Shown here one piece after another: positions 39,210 to 51,572 of a DNA stretch of 64,000 bases. Position 1 is the first letter of the stretch. Every line of letters begins with the position of its first letter. Origin of the DNA: Epiperipatus broadwayi. Lineage: Eukaryota > Onychophora > Udeonychophora > Euonychophora > Peripatidae. The notes below the pieces were generated by a model. It did no database searches and was not told the DNA's origin. It was given only the letters and a program-made list of their open reading frames with translations. Location: assembly GCA_028023455.1 (NCBI GenBank), contig JAQFVV010000031.1, forward strand, positions 4,682,763 to 4,746,762, in the 5' to 3' direction. Both the position numbers and the translations under genes were made by a program.

Positions 39210-40090
39210 CTAGAAGTTATTTATAAAATCAAATGGAAACAGTATACATATATACTTGTCTCTTCTAAAAGAACCAAAATGACCATCTTTGTAGGTATGC
39301 CCCCACATAAACTCTGTCAAATAGGAGTCTAAGTATTGATGTGCAGTTCCTCTGTGCTTCTTATTCCTCCATTTCACTAAACCCCACAACCTTTCAATAT
39401 TTTGTGTGTGAATGCCGGTTGTAGGGTCTACGAAATTATATGTGTGGTTCACTCAATGGTGCTTGTATCCAGCCAGCTCCAATTCTTCAGTTTATATCCT
39501 TTCCAACAATCGCTATAAATAATAGTGCCTTGGTGCACATTCTCTAAAATGGCTTGCATGAGACTGGATGCACTTCTATCTGCAATGGCTATTGTAAAAC
39601 ATTCATCTGTTTCTCTGAAGATACTGCCAAATACCCATTGCTGTGGAAGTACTCTGCCGGCATTGTTCTTACATTTGGAGAATAGAGTTTTGTCTATTTC
39701 CACAATTGTGTTAGGGCCTCCGATTTTCCGCCTTTCATTACATAACAGCTTCCGTGCACATACTTCGAGGAAATAGTTGTTCCAGTCAATCACAGTCTTG
39801 TCCACTATTTCTAACTGGTCATCACAAAATAGGATAGATGTTAATTCTCTGGACCAACAATATATAAAATGGAGAGCCGTTACAAAGGATATTCTGGAGC
39901 CTTCAAACGGTGTGCCTTTTCTTATAGGAGTTTTTTTCAGACAATCTTTCAAATTGCACTGCCACTGTTTTTCAGTAGCATGGATGTACTTCTTCATCTC
40001 ATGGCCATTTTCACACAATTTCACACAGTATAAAATTCCTTCTTGTTGAAAGAAAGCTATCGCCTCTTCTTCACATTTTGGAGATCCCAT
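39210..40090 (-). pseudogene. Merlin / ISXO2-like transposase, disrupted
   Basis: Begins at an ATG at 40090. An N-terminal Cys-rich part (CVKLC, then CNLKDC, residues 22-50) matches the zinc-ribbon-like start of ISXO2/Merlin transposases and is followed by PIRKGTPFEGS. The DDE core is visible: VEIDKTLFSKCK with Asp133, IIYSDCWKGYK with Asp194, and GIHTQNIERLW with the Glu in the downstream frame. Near 39500-39445 a one-base frameshift and then a TGA separate the last part, which continues in the frame 39452-39210. Merlin elements move DNA by cut and paste; this copy is dead. I could not find terminal inverted repeats. Confidence 0.82.
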
Positions 40091-40393
40091 AACTTCATAT
40101 CTCTTGCTTCAAAAATAGCCATTTATTGATGTCTAAAAATGGAAAATCCAGAAAATTAATAACATATAAAATACATCCACTTAATATCATAGAAGAAATA
40201 ACATATGGTACTTACAATTGTTGAGAAAGTAATTTTTATTTAAAAAATTGCTAAAAAAATTGCTGAAATATTAAAGCACTGAAAATTCAACCACTGAAAA
40301 AAACGCTGCTGCACTGAAAAAAACCATGCAACAAATAGGAAAAAAATCCACTTTTAAATCTCGTGGGTCAAGATGAAAAAAATCTCGTGGATG

Positions 40394-40658
40394 AAAAAAT
40401 CAAATCTCTCGAATTAGTCATGTCAGCATCTTCATTGCCATGACAACATTCATGTGTTCTTCCGACAATGCAAAGATCGGATAATTACAGCTGTATGTCT
40501 TCAGGCTTATGACATCATAGCAAGGTAACAAAAAATCAAATCTCTAGAATTAGTCATGTCAGTGTCTTTGTTGCCATGACAACGTTCCCGTCTGACGATG
40601 CAAATATCAGATAATTACAGTTGTATGCCTTCAGGCTAAGGACGTCATAACAAGGTAA
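40394..40658. repeat. Tandem duplication, two units of about 130 bp
   Basis: Unit 1 is 40394-40529 and unit 2 is 40530-40658, each running from AAAAAATCAAATCTCT to CAAGGTAA with about 85-90% identity by eye. It lies 300 bases upstream of the Merlin transposase start and may be its subterminal region, or unrelated. Confidence 0.8.
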
Positions 40659-42090
40659 ATACTGGATTACCAAAGTTTGTTTTTAACATCTTAACATTCG
40701 ATCTCAATTTTTTTAATTTTGAAAGTTTTATATAAACCATTGTAATTGTGTTAATGGCTAACTGTCATTTTGAAAGAACCAATTTTAAATAGACAAGTTT
40801 AAAATTGCAAATAATAAAAAAAAAAAAATTAGAATCAATGAGGAGGGATTTAAATATCTTGTTAGTATTTAATTATTGAACTTTTCTTTAGATAACATCA
40901 AATATTTTAATCATTGAAATATTTTATTAAATTTACCTCTGTTTGATTCTTAAACAATCAGTCGAGAAAATGTAAAAAAGATCGAGTATAATATATTGCA
41001 ATAGTTGATTTTCCTTACTATGTAAAATTAATAAAGCTTGCATTATAGCACAATAAGAAAATATTTAAATAATGCAATAAAATATCTAAATAATACGGTA
41101 AGAAACATATTTTATAGAATGATTAATATATAATTTGTGGAAGCAAAGAAAGTAGCATATTAAAAAGGCTTTAATTGTTTACCAATAGCTTTATATACTA
41201 GTGGCTTTCTTTTTGACGGTGATTTATAGTAAGTCAGCAATTTGGATCATCAATTTTAGGCAGACTTTATCAGTCTAGCATTCTATAGTACAAGGGAACT
41301 TCATACTCAGCTTCACTAGAGATGGCCAGAGAAATTGTGGCGAGCTAGTCACAAGTCATATCATTACGTAGTTTAACAGCTTAAAACAAAACTTTACAAG
41401 AAGTTTACAAAAACTAATCCCTTTCTTCTTTTTTCCTATATTTATAGCTCTCAAAACAGATGCATCCAGATCTTTCCAAACTGATTAATTAAATTTAAAC
41501 TTAGAGACAATTCTTTTCTTTGCTATCTAAAAAATAATCTTGCCGATAGCAATCTCGATCTGGTTTCTTTTAAAGTTTTAGTAATTGCATTTCTTAATTA
41601 AATTCTGAATGTCTTTGATTTAATCTGATCCTACAGTAATTATATGTTTTGACACCCTTTTCCCTAAATAATTATAAAATTAGACTTTAATTTGAACATT
41701 CTTTTGTCATCAATTGATTTTAATTACTCAGTTACATTTTCTTTGCTAACTTGAAAACCCTCTTATTATAACTCAAAATTTCATAACAGATCAAATATTA
41801 TAGTAAATTTAAATTTCTTTTACATTATTTTTTTAAAATATGGCAACAATATATACATGAAGCACATATATATATATATATATGTAATAATATATACATG
41901 AAGCACACACATATATATAATCATATATATATATATGTAATAATATTATTATTCGATGTCTGTATTTTTAAAGTAATATATGTAATTATAAAATTTTTAA
42001 TTATTTAGTTACTGTATTTACAAATATTCAGTCATATATACATGCTTCAATATATATATAAGTTAATTCTAATATTTTCATGGATAAATG
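40659..42090. other. Intron DNA
   Basis: No exon recognised. (TA)n-rich stretches at about 41868-41940 carry two direct copies of ATATACATGAAGCACA. Confidence 0.4.
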
Positions 42091-42205
42091 ATGATTTCAT
42101 ATTATTATTTTCACTTTGAGGAAGATACTTGTTATTGTACTGAAACATCAGCTATTTAGCTATTTTACTACACAGAATATCCTGAAAATAATAATATGAA
42201 ATCAT
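42091..42205. repeat. Perfect 23 bp inverted repeat around a 69-base core
   Basis: 42091-42113 is exactly complementary to 42183-42205. The core contains GAGGAAGATAC and, 12 bases on, TGAAACATC. This resembles the CTGAAGAAG...AAACG arrangement in the SINE at 36690-36965. Confidence 0.75.
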
Positions 42206-45200
42206 ATATGTATATATTGTGGCCTCTCTATAAGCGGTACGACCCTAAGTAGACGTGCCAAGCCCCTACATTAGGCCCTACTTGGACTCTGCTAGGTACT
42301 ATTAACAGACTTACTATTTCCCAACCATTTCCTTTAACTATAATAATTGAATTTACGTAAGGCTAGTATTTATCCCAATTTACTTTTACATGGTTAAACA
42401 TTTCTAAAATAAGACCTATTTTAAACATAATCAATGTGAGACTTGTTTACCTATAAACAGATCACATCCCCTTAACATTAAACAAATACAAAATATTTGT
42501 TCAATGGCATGAGAATACCCAGATACTCCTCCTTATTAAGTATCTACATACTCTCATGGCTAACAATAATATCCAATATATCATATCATATCTATAACTA
42601 TTAAGTTTTACTTCAATCACTTATTAAATTAATCTGTTATACAATTACAGATAAACTTTGATTCCTATTATTCTTGATAATTAAGATGGGCAATAATTGT
42701 AAAAATAACTTTACAATAAGGAGATCTCAGGATAATCATTGATTTTATTAATTCTTCATGCTACCTATGGAATATCAAGAGGGATTTTATGGATTTCCAA
42801 GGGTAGTGCACAAATTAAGAAAGACTTATCATTTAAATCTATAATCATGCTTTATATTTATGTTCTTTAATACTTATTATTGAAATAATATTGTTAACTA
42901 AACTGTCATTAACACTAATACTTTCACTAATAATTAATTTATCATTTAATTTAATATTAATATACACATCTTAATAATTGGCAATGTCATCAATGACCTA
43001 TAAGATTAAGGCAGTATGTAGTAAGTAAAAACTCTATGAAGAGATTTGAGCTTAGTGAACTGTTAGATTGCTGTAAACTGAATTGATTTCTCATTTTAAT
43101 TTCAACCTGTACATTTAGAGTTCATGTGATGTTGTGTCAATGAGCCCAGAAAAAAAAATGCAACATTTAGAACTTGAGTAACATTTCAAAACAATAATTT
43201 TAATAACATTATTTATAAATCATTACAATAAACATTCCCACTAACAAGTAATTTAAAAGAAGTGTTATAATAAAGTTGTATACAAACATACAATAATAAT
43301 AAAACAATAGAAAATTAATATTCGGGTGTTTATAATGAAACAAAATTAATACTTTCCAATAGAATGTTGGGATATTTACCTTTATGTATATGATTTTACA
43401 TCACACATCCAATGTTTTATTAAACAATCATTCTCACTTTTTTTCTAAATTCATGGTCTTTTATTTCAAACTTCTAAATAATAATTGTAATAAAGTTGTA
43501 TACCTAATGATAAGTTAACAATATAAAACAATTGAGAAAAGATTGTTTTAATTCTGGATGTTTACAATAAAAACAAAATTAATACCTTTATATTTCCCAT
43601 AAGAAAATATCGTTTTTGTTTATCAATTAGTACATGTAAACACCCTGCCAAGATCTTAATCACATATAAATGGTGATAAATACATTATTATACATTTCAT
43701 TCTAGGATATTGATCATATTTGTTCATTCAAATCACTAATAATATTTAATAACAACATAGCTTTAAAATAACTACTGATGTAAACAATGGAATGAATTCA
43801 CTTATTAACTCCAACTATCGTTGATTTACTCCCCCCCCCCCCACATTGTACTAACAACTCAGATTAAAACATATAAATACAAACATTAGGAACAAATTCT
43901 CTTTTTAAACTATCAACTCTAAATAAAAAATAAAAAATAACTTTAAATTTTCCTAACATTCTGATTGTTCCACACTGCATAAACTGATCGCTTTTATTTC
44001 TTCTTCTTTCACTGAAGACTCTGATTGTTCCAAGATTCACAAAGCATTGGATTATTGCAACAATAGTCATTCCTTTTGTTTTTGTTTAGCAATCGATTAT
44101 TTGTGGCTGGTCTTATTCATCCTAGATGACAGATATTTCCATCTATACTAGACAGCACGCTTATGATTTCAATCAAATATATATGATATTCAACAATTTT
44201 CTTTTAAAACTCTATAGAAAATGACATTTCCACCAGTATTGTTCAGAGTTAATTACTTTTCCGATCCAACTTATTGTAATCAGGATTTTATATATAGCCT
44301 AAATGGCAATGAACCCTTTTCAGCTATTATTAATTTAGTTCTATTGACTTTTTAAAAATATATACTTAGCTGTTTCCCAGAGATTTATCTTTCTTTTATT
44401 TGTCCTTGTTCAGTATTTACTATGTTCACCTATTTCCTTTTGTTCATCACTGAAATTCATTTTAAACACGGCACAATTATTGTTCTCTTCCAGTGATAAT
44501 ATTTGTTGATATTCTTTTAATATGCACATATTTCCTCAATATAATAACATTCAAGAGATTATTAGGAATTATTGACTGTAGATTGCCCAGCAGAAACCGA
44601 TTAAGTTATTCTATTATTTTAAACATGAAGCTTATAATTATCCAATATATAGATGTAGAGTTAAAATTCATTATTTTTTCTGTTTGTAAATAATTATGTT
44701 TTATGAATTTTTTATCCAACTTTTTAAAAATATATAACAAGAAAAAAAAACTCTAGTTACTTAATTTTTACGATCAAGAAGAAAAAAACTTCTTTTTCTT
44801 TCTGTCTTTTCCCTTTTTTTTTCTTCAATTTTATAGTAAAATATTGTTTCACACTTTCTGATTGATTGATATTTTCCCCACCTTTATGTTAGAACATTTA
44901 TTTACTTGCAAGTTTTTGGTTTATTTTTTAAATTGACAGTTTTCCTATTTTTTAAAATATTAAGATATAATACTTTTTAGAAATTAAATAAAGATACAAT
45001 TTATTGTTTTAATTTTAGATCAGTATTTTGTGAAATTGATAAATATTTACCTACTTTTAAATATAACATAAGATTTGATTATAAACATTTTTAAAATAAA
45101 ATCAACAGTCTATATATGCATTTTATTTTAGAAATTTGGATTTTAAGATTTATTAATTTTAAATACTATTGATGTTTATTCTTCAGCATATAATAATCTT

Positions 45201-45551
45201 ATAGATTATTATTTATATTTTTAGTCAATTATTTTACCTCTTAGATCTTTTATACATTTTAAACCAACTACGCCCAAGTTCAAACCCTATGATACTAACA
45301 TGTCATTATCTTTCCAGTTTACTAAGCAAATATTATTGGGTTTAACAAAATTTAAAATTATACAACAAAATTTTATTTTAGAATAGAGTGGACTAATAAA
45401 AAGTGCATAACATATATATATATTAGAAACTCGCTACAATTATCCACTATCTTATACCTGACCACATACATGGAAAAAAGATAAATGATCTCCAAAACCC
45501 AATTTTGTGCTGAACTATCACTCATTAGTTGGTCCAGATTACATTTCTCAC
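42206..45551. other. Intron DNA
   Basis: No exon, RNA gene or complete element recognised. A G+C-richer patch at about 42220-42300 is of unknown origin, and a run of 12 C lies at 43831-43842. Confidence 0.4.
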
Positions 45552-45778
45552 CCATATATACAATCAATGCTCAGTATATTAAGATAGCAAATCTTCAAAC
45601 TTTAATGGATAAGCTTTAATCTTCTTCACCCTCCAACTCTACAGCCATCCATGTCATTGAAAATCCAAGGATTAAATGCATAAAGCCCTTGTTGATGCCA
45701 ATATTATTGTCATACCCATCTTCAAGTCACTCTGATTTGCTATCTTAATATAAAATGAGCACTGATTGCATATATGTG
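45552..45778. repeat. Imperfect inverted repeat
   Basis: Arms of about 40 bases centre on GATTTGCTATCTTAATAT (right, from 45733) and its complement (left, ending about 45592). The right arm leads into a dispersed repeat shared with about 35400-35600. Confidence 0.6.
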
Positions 45779-45971
45779 TGGGAGATAGTGATCGACCAAT
45801 TGATGGGTGCTGGTTTAGCATGAAATATGTATATTGGGGATGCATATGATCATGTGTATTGGTTGTATAAGATAGAGGGTATAGCTGTAGGGAGCTTGAA
45901 AGTTTGAGTTCATATCCCTTCTAATATCATTAAGTTTAGTATAGACAATATACATGTATTTAAATATTATA

Positions 45972-46854
45972 CACCTAGGTCTCATTTTATGCGATAGATA
46001 GGTTCCTTAGAAAATGTGCACAAAAGAAATTGCACAAAAATAAACGTAACTTATCTTGAAAAATGGGGAATAAGTTCTGTCATTTTCAGAAATCCGCATA
46101 AAAGCAAAGCAACAAGGAAAAATTACTTTAAAATTTGCATTAAAAAAATAAGGAAATAAAGTATGACTAAAAAAATTTCAAACATTTGAAAAGAATTAAT
46201 ACAAGACAAACTTTTTTTACTTTTTTTATTAACTACAATATTTAATTTTACATTTTTTCATACATATTTTAATCATTACCGCTATTTGACAATATGCATT
46301 CATTTGTGAACTGCTACGAAATCAGATTCATGATGTGATGTACAACTAGTGCCACTTTCAGTCTTGTGCTTTGTTAATGGTTTTCTATTTCTATATTAAA
46401 AAAATGAGATCGCAATCAAAACAAAAAGATTATACATTATCATTAGAAAGATTATTTTCAGTTTATAAAATCAATAAAATCTTCCTTATTATTTATTTTA
46501 AAAATCTAAAAAAATATTTATTTCTGTTAATATTTAACAAAATACGGTTTAAAAGTTTAAAATTTTTGAATATTTATTGCAATATTTTTATACGTACGTA
46601 TATATATAAGTAGGTTATTTACATAGAAGCTAAGATTCTAAATACAGCTTCAGGCCATATTCACATTAGCTGCTAATCTAATGTTATATTTTTGAAAAAA
46701 AAAAAAAGTATTTCAAATCAAAATAAATTATTAATAATTTAAATTTCTTGATATCTAATAAATATAGTGAAATATAAAAGATATTAAGAAGAAACATGAA
46801 TCGCATAACTTCAAAATCGCATTAAAATAATCTGCATAAAACGAGACCCAGGTG
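45972..46854 (+). mobile_element. Tigger/pogo-like TIR element, copy B
   Basis: Begins CACCTAGGTCTCATTTTA, ends with its near-complement GACCCAGGTG, and is flanked by TA on both sides (45970-45971 and 46855-46856). The interior matches copy A in inverted orientation. The open frame 46371-46613 holds the conserved SQSKQKDYTLSLERLF patch and then runs into AT-rich sequence; it is at best the vestige of a transposase N-terminus. The size (883 bp) fits an internally deleted, non-autonomous copy. Confidence 0.75.
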
Positions 46855-46894
46855 TATATATATATTGAAAAATGTTTATATGGATTATTATAAT

Positions 46895-47142
46895 AATAAA
46901 TAGAAATGATGAGATAATATACATTAAATAGAGATAATCTTTATCTTTTGATGTTACTAAGAAATTATCAATTACTACTAATTAACTTCAAAGACCCCAA
47001 CTAAAGAGCTAGTATAGATTTATGAGAAAAACTTGTTTAGCCTCAGGAATTGTTAATCAATAGTAATTGGTAATTTCTTAGTAATATCCAAAGATAAAAT
47101 TTATTTCTATTTAATGGGTATTATCTCCTCATTTCTATTCAT
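46895..47142. mobile_element. Hairpin MITE-like element
   Basis: Arms of about 85 bases (from 46895 and to 47142) are inverted copies; the loop is about 75 bases. No coding potential. It is followed within 40 bases by a second hairpin of different sequence. Confidence 0.7.
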
Positions 47143-47179
47143 TACACCTATATATAAAATGTCCGTCAATTAAAAAACT

Positions 47180-47370
47180 ATTGTGATAACAATAAATGTA
47201 ATAAATATAATGGTAATTAACTATTATATGCAGTCTTTCAAACCGTAGAAGTACTTTTGGTTAATTCCTTAACTGAGGAGGGATAAGGAATTAACCAAAA
47301 ATACTTCTTCAGATTGAAAGACTGTATATAATAGTTAACTACCATTATATTTATTATTTTTATTGTTATA
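47180..47370. mobile_element. Hairpin MITE-like element
   Basis: Almost the whole block is two arms of about 90 bases around a spacer of about 12 bases (ACTGAGGAGGGA at the centre, about 47273). GGTTAATTCCTTA on the left pairs exactly with TAAGGAATTAACC on the right. It would fold into a long, nearly continuous hairpin. Confidence 0.8.
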
Positions 47371-47550
47371 TTTACATGTATATGTATTGTAAAATGTTTT
47401 TTTATAAAACTAATTGCTATGTGTCATGTATTAGATATCATTCTTAAGCATTAAATAGTTAATCTAAATGCAGATGGTAATATTCCTTATTTATCTTTAA
47501 ATAAATTATAACACTGAATGGATTATTGTCCAGAAGTCATATATATATAT

Positions 47551-48235
47551 TAATGAGCATGCTAATAGTTTTAAAAAGCTTTGTCAGTAAATACCGCAAG
47601 ATAAAACATTTAAAATCTCTATCTAGAAATTATTCCCATCCCCAAACTGATTTTAAGTTATTGGCTCTCCTCAGTGAGGCACTAAGATATTTCAGACACT
47701 AGATCTAAAATACCAACTCAAGGCCAGCACTTATATGATATTTAATTGTAGAAAATCTAAAATTTTCAGATATCTATATGTCTTCAAATTCAGCTATCTA
47801 ACTTAAATAGCTATATGGGTTTGAAAGCTCTTCACCTAAGACATAAAAGCAAAATTATAATAGTAAATAAAATCAAGTCATATATCATATGTCTTAACTT
47901 GATAAGCTTATAATTATAAAATAAAGTAATGAGCATGTTAATAGCCTAACAAGTTTTATAATAAATGTTGCAAGAGAAAGCTTTTAAAATCTCTATTTAG
48001 AAACTAACCCCATCCCTGAGACATATAGGTGTCTGAAATTTTCATATATTCTATTTAATAGTTAAGTATCAGATAAGAACTGGCTTTGAGTTGGTATTTT
48101 AGATATAATATCTGAAATATCCTAGTGCCTCAATGAGTAGAGCCAATAACTCGAAACTAGTTTGGGGGTGGAGATAATTTCTAGATCGAATTTTAAATAT
48201 CATAAAGCTTGTTAGAGCTATTGGCATGCTCATTA
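47551..48235. mobile_element. Foldback element with an internal direct duplication
   Basis: Outer arms 47551-47785 and 48013-48235 are inverted copies starting TAATGAGCATGC. In addition 47927-48018 is a direct copy of the first 90 or so bases of the left arm. Identity by eye is about 75-85%, so it is older than the other hairpins. No coding sequence. Confidence 0.65.
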
Positions 48236-48278
48236 TTTTATTTATAATTACAAGCTTATCAAGTTAAATCATGTGATG

Positions 48279-48310
<32 letters not shown>

Positions 48311-48433
48311 AGCAGTTAAATTTTGTTTCAAATTTTATCACTTTTATAATAGATAAGTATTTATAGCACAAAATATATAAACTTGTATAAGACAATTATC
48401 TGATCTTAACAATACTTAATCTTCCCTTTAGAC

Positions 48434-49991
48434 CAGTGTTTCCCAACCTGTGGTACACATATTACTGGTGGTACGCGAGTTGCTGGTTGGTGGTACATGA
48501 AAAATAATCAATAATGGCGGACATAAAAAAAATTAAATCATAAAAATATCATAAAAATTATTTTAATTAATAATATTGTAAAGTTGTTAATATGTACAGT
48601 CGATAACGATCTTTAATGTTAATGATAAAATTGAAAGTATGATTAAGAAATTAGATTTTTGGAAACTGTGTATCGAAATCAATCAGCCGGAAGTATTCGA
48701 AACTCTACTTATTTTTTTTATTTGAAAATAAGGTTAGTCTGTCTCAAGATATACGAGAAAATATAATAGCACATTTAACTGGATTAAAATTATCTTTCAT
48801 GGAATATTTTCCACAACCCAAAAACACAAATGATAATTGGATTTCAAACCCCTTCTATGCAGAAAATTTAGAAAAAGCTACATCATTATCAATAAAGGAT
48901 TAAAAAAAATTAATAGAATTATCATGTGATAGAACTTTACAAGTAGAATTCAAACGACACAATCTAATTAATTTTTGGTTAAACATTAAATAATATGAAC
49001 AACTTTCTGAGAAAGCTCTTAAATTATTATTACCATTTACTAGTAAGGAATTAGTAGGAAGAGCTTTTTCTTCATATATTTTTTTTAAAAATAAGTATCG
49101 AAACAGATTGAACGCAGCTGTAGACTTAAGGGTATACCTCACATCTTTTGAACCAAATTTTAAAAAATTATGTTGTTCGAAACAAGCACAAGAATCTCAT
49201 TAAACTTTTTTATAAAAATATTTGATTATGATAAGAAAATATATTAATTGGTTTTTTATAATTTTGTGTTTTTATTAAAACCATTTATTAGTAAACAAAG
49301 TATGACAAAATAGTAGATAAATAATGAGTCGGATCAAGGCAAATCAATCTAAATTATTTAATTTGAAAGAATGTATCAGAAAAGGATCATACCCAGAAAT
49401 TAGACTCTCATTAATTCTTGATCATCTATTGTGGATTACTAGATGTAAGGTAGTATTTAATCCTATTAACTTCATGCAGAACAATATAAAGAAAACAATA
49501 ACAAGAGATAGCCTGATAATCCCTGAGATTATTTTTACCATGACTTGGGACATGCTGGATTTATCCTCTCCATGGCCCAACCAATAGCAAGATGCTCCGA
49601 AAAAGAGAAAACTGACTCAAATTCGGGAAAACCAAATGAAGGAATGAGAAAACACTTTGAACAAAATATGTACCAAATAATCTTTAATGTAATAATGTAA
49701 TCTTTAATAAATTATTTTGGAAAAAATATGAAACTTTGAACAAACACATACATACAAATATGTTACAGTGAGTTTATAATCCGGTGTAACGTTTAGGCAT
49801 GTTTAAATGTAATTTGTCTCATTATGTAATGTGAATACATACATGGTCACCCTATAATATTTATAATGCAAATAAAACAACACACTCGCAATAACAAATT
49901 TTATGAAATACAATCATTTTTATGAAGTGGTACAATTTAGCGTGATGTACTACCAAGTGGTACGCGAGCCAAAAAAGGTTGGGAAATGCTG
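48434..49991 (+). mobile_element. hAT transposon with intact ends and 8 bp target duplication
   Basis: Ends are CAGTGTTTCCCAACC on the left and the complement of CAGCATTTCCCAACC on the right. CTTTAGAC at 48426-48433 and 49992-49999 is an exact 8-base target duplication. Ends, duplication size and encoded relic all match the hAT superfamily. At 1558 bp it is shorter than an autonomous element. Confidence 0.92.
48630..49203 (+). pseudogene. hAT transposase C-terminal relic (ZBED5/SCAND3-like)
   Basis: Conceptual translation with several stops and frame changes gives recognisable family pieces in order: LDFWKLCIEINQPEVFETL, SLSQDIRENIIAHL, PQPKNTNDNWISNPF, SKELVGRAFSS, KYRNRLNAAVDLRVYLTSF, and a final SKQAQESH. 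These match the C-terminal half, including the dimerisation region, of hAT transposases like the domesticated ZBED5/SCAND3 group. The N-terminal BED finger and most of the catalytic core are absent, so the copy cannot transpose itself. Confidence 0.75.
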
Positions 49992-50385
49992 CTTTAGACA
50001 AATCATCAAATTTAAATAAGGAAATCTGCTAGTATAATTGTTTCATCCCAGTAGATTATAAATCTCTACATTAAATTCTGTTAGTAATATTTTTATTTTA
50101 TATTATAATAAATTGTTATTTTTTTAAAAAAAAGTGTCTGTATTTCTTTCCCTTTGGTATCTAGTCAAGGTTAGATTTGACTTATTGTAATGATGTACAT
50201 ATATGCCATTACTTCACTTTCTAATAAAAGTAGAAGAGATCTATCTATAAATAAAATCACCTTCAAATAGAAATATATAAAATTAATAATTTTATTTAAA
50301 TTAATATATAATATGTACAGATGGCAAACTAATTATATAATTATTTAAAATTAAAAATCTAAAAAGAAGATTGATTTTAATATAA

Positions 50386-50666
<281 letters not shown>

Positions 50667-50874
50667 GCTGTAAATTAGTTAAAGTTAAAAGTTATTTTTA
50701 ATCTTGGAATGGAAATAATTTTTTATAATGATATAATAGCAAACAGGCCCTTGGGCATAAAGTCAGATAAGAGATTAATTTAAAAACTAGTGATAAAATT
50801 TTGAGTTCCCGCTCTAAAGCAATCTGGCCAATAACAATGTGAATGAATACATGGTCCACAGGAAAAATCATCAT

Positions 50875-51572
50875 TGCCAATAAGATAAATGTTAAAAAGA
50901 CTAAAGTAATGTTTAATCGATTTGCTCAAAATATGCAAATAAAGATTGATTATGAAGAATTAGAAGAAGTTAACAGTTACAAATACCTTGGTCAGATTAT
51001 TAATACAGATGGAAACATAATGGAGGAAATTAATCATAGAATTAAACTTGGTTGGAGTGCTTTTGGTAGAAATAACTTGATACTAAAAGGAAATATGCCT
51101 ATGTGTTTGAAAAGGATGGTTTTTAACAAATGTGTTTTACCAGTTCTTACTTATGGATCTGAGACTTGGACACTTAATAGAAGAGCAATACAGAGACTTC
51201 AGACCACTCAAAGGAGTATGGAGAGATGTATGTTGGGAGTAACAAGAAGAGATCGAAAACGCAATGTATGGGTAAGACAACAAACAGGTGTTACTGACCT
51301 TATTGAAAAAATTAAAAGATTGAAATGGAGTTGGGCTGGACATATTGCTAGAAGAGATGATAATAGATGGACAATTGAAATTTTAAACAGTATTCCAAGA
51401 GATTGTAAAAGACCCAGAAAGAGACCACATGTGAGATGGATGGATGAAATAAGAAAATGTGCAGGGGTGTTGTGGAGAAGAGAAGCTAAAGATCGGAGAA
51501 GATGGATTAAACTTGGAGAGACCTTCATCCTGCAGTGGATTGATAATGGTTGATGATGATGATGATGATGAT
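50875..51572 (+). mobile_element. 5'-truncated RTE-type non-LTR retrotransposon
   Basis: Only the 3' end of the element remains. The reading frame runs from about 50890 to the stop at 51551 and merges into a (TGA)n tail of about seven units (51551-51571), the short-repeat tail typical of RTE elements. The 5' boundary near 50875 is estimated from where homology-like sequence starts. Confidence 0.8.
50888..51553 (+). pseudogene. RTE reverse transcriptase C-terminal region
   Basis: The frame is open for over 200 codons and well preserved. Visible family motifs are NVKKTKVMFN (end of the palm), YKYLGQIINTDG, KCVLPVLTYGSETW, WAGHIARRDDNRW and RPHVRWMDEIRKCAG. These follow the RT catalytic core in RTE/craft-type proteins. 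The catalytic Asp box and the endonuclease lie upstream and are missing, so it is a dead-on-arrival truncated copy. Lack of stops suggests a fairly recent insertion. An upstream in-frame ATG at 50843 is in flanking DNA and is not a real start. Confidence 0.8.

Noticed and set aside
39525-40049. Plus-strand frames at the Merlin locus
   Set aside because: They are antisense shadows of the transposase, whose minus-strand frame shows the Cys and DDE motifs.
43831-43842. Run of 12 C in AT-rich DNA
   Set aside because: A simple homopolymer with no further structure around it.
49324-49587. 87-codon plus-strand frame inside the hAT element
   Set aside because: It shows no similarity to hAT proteins that I recognise and follows the transposase C-terminus, so it is probably chance.
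51137-51528. Minus-strand frames over the RTE fragment
   Set aside because: They are antisense shadows; the plus frame has the family motifs.
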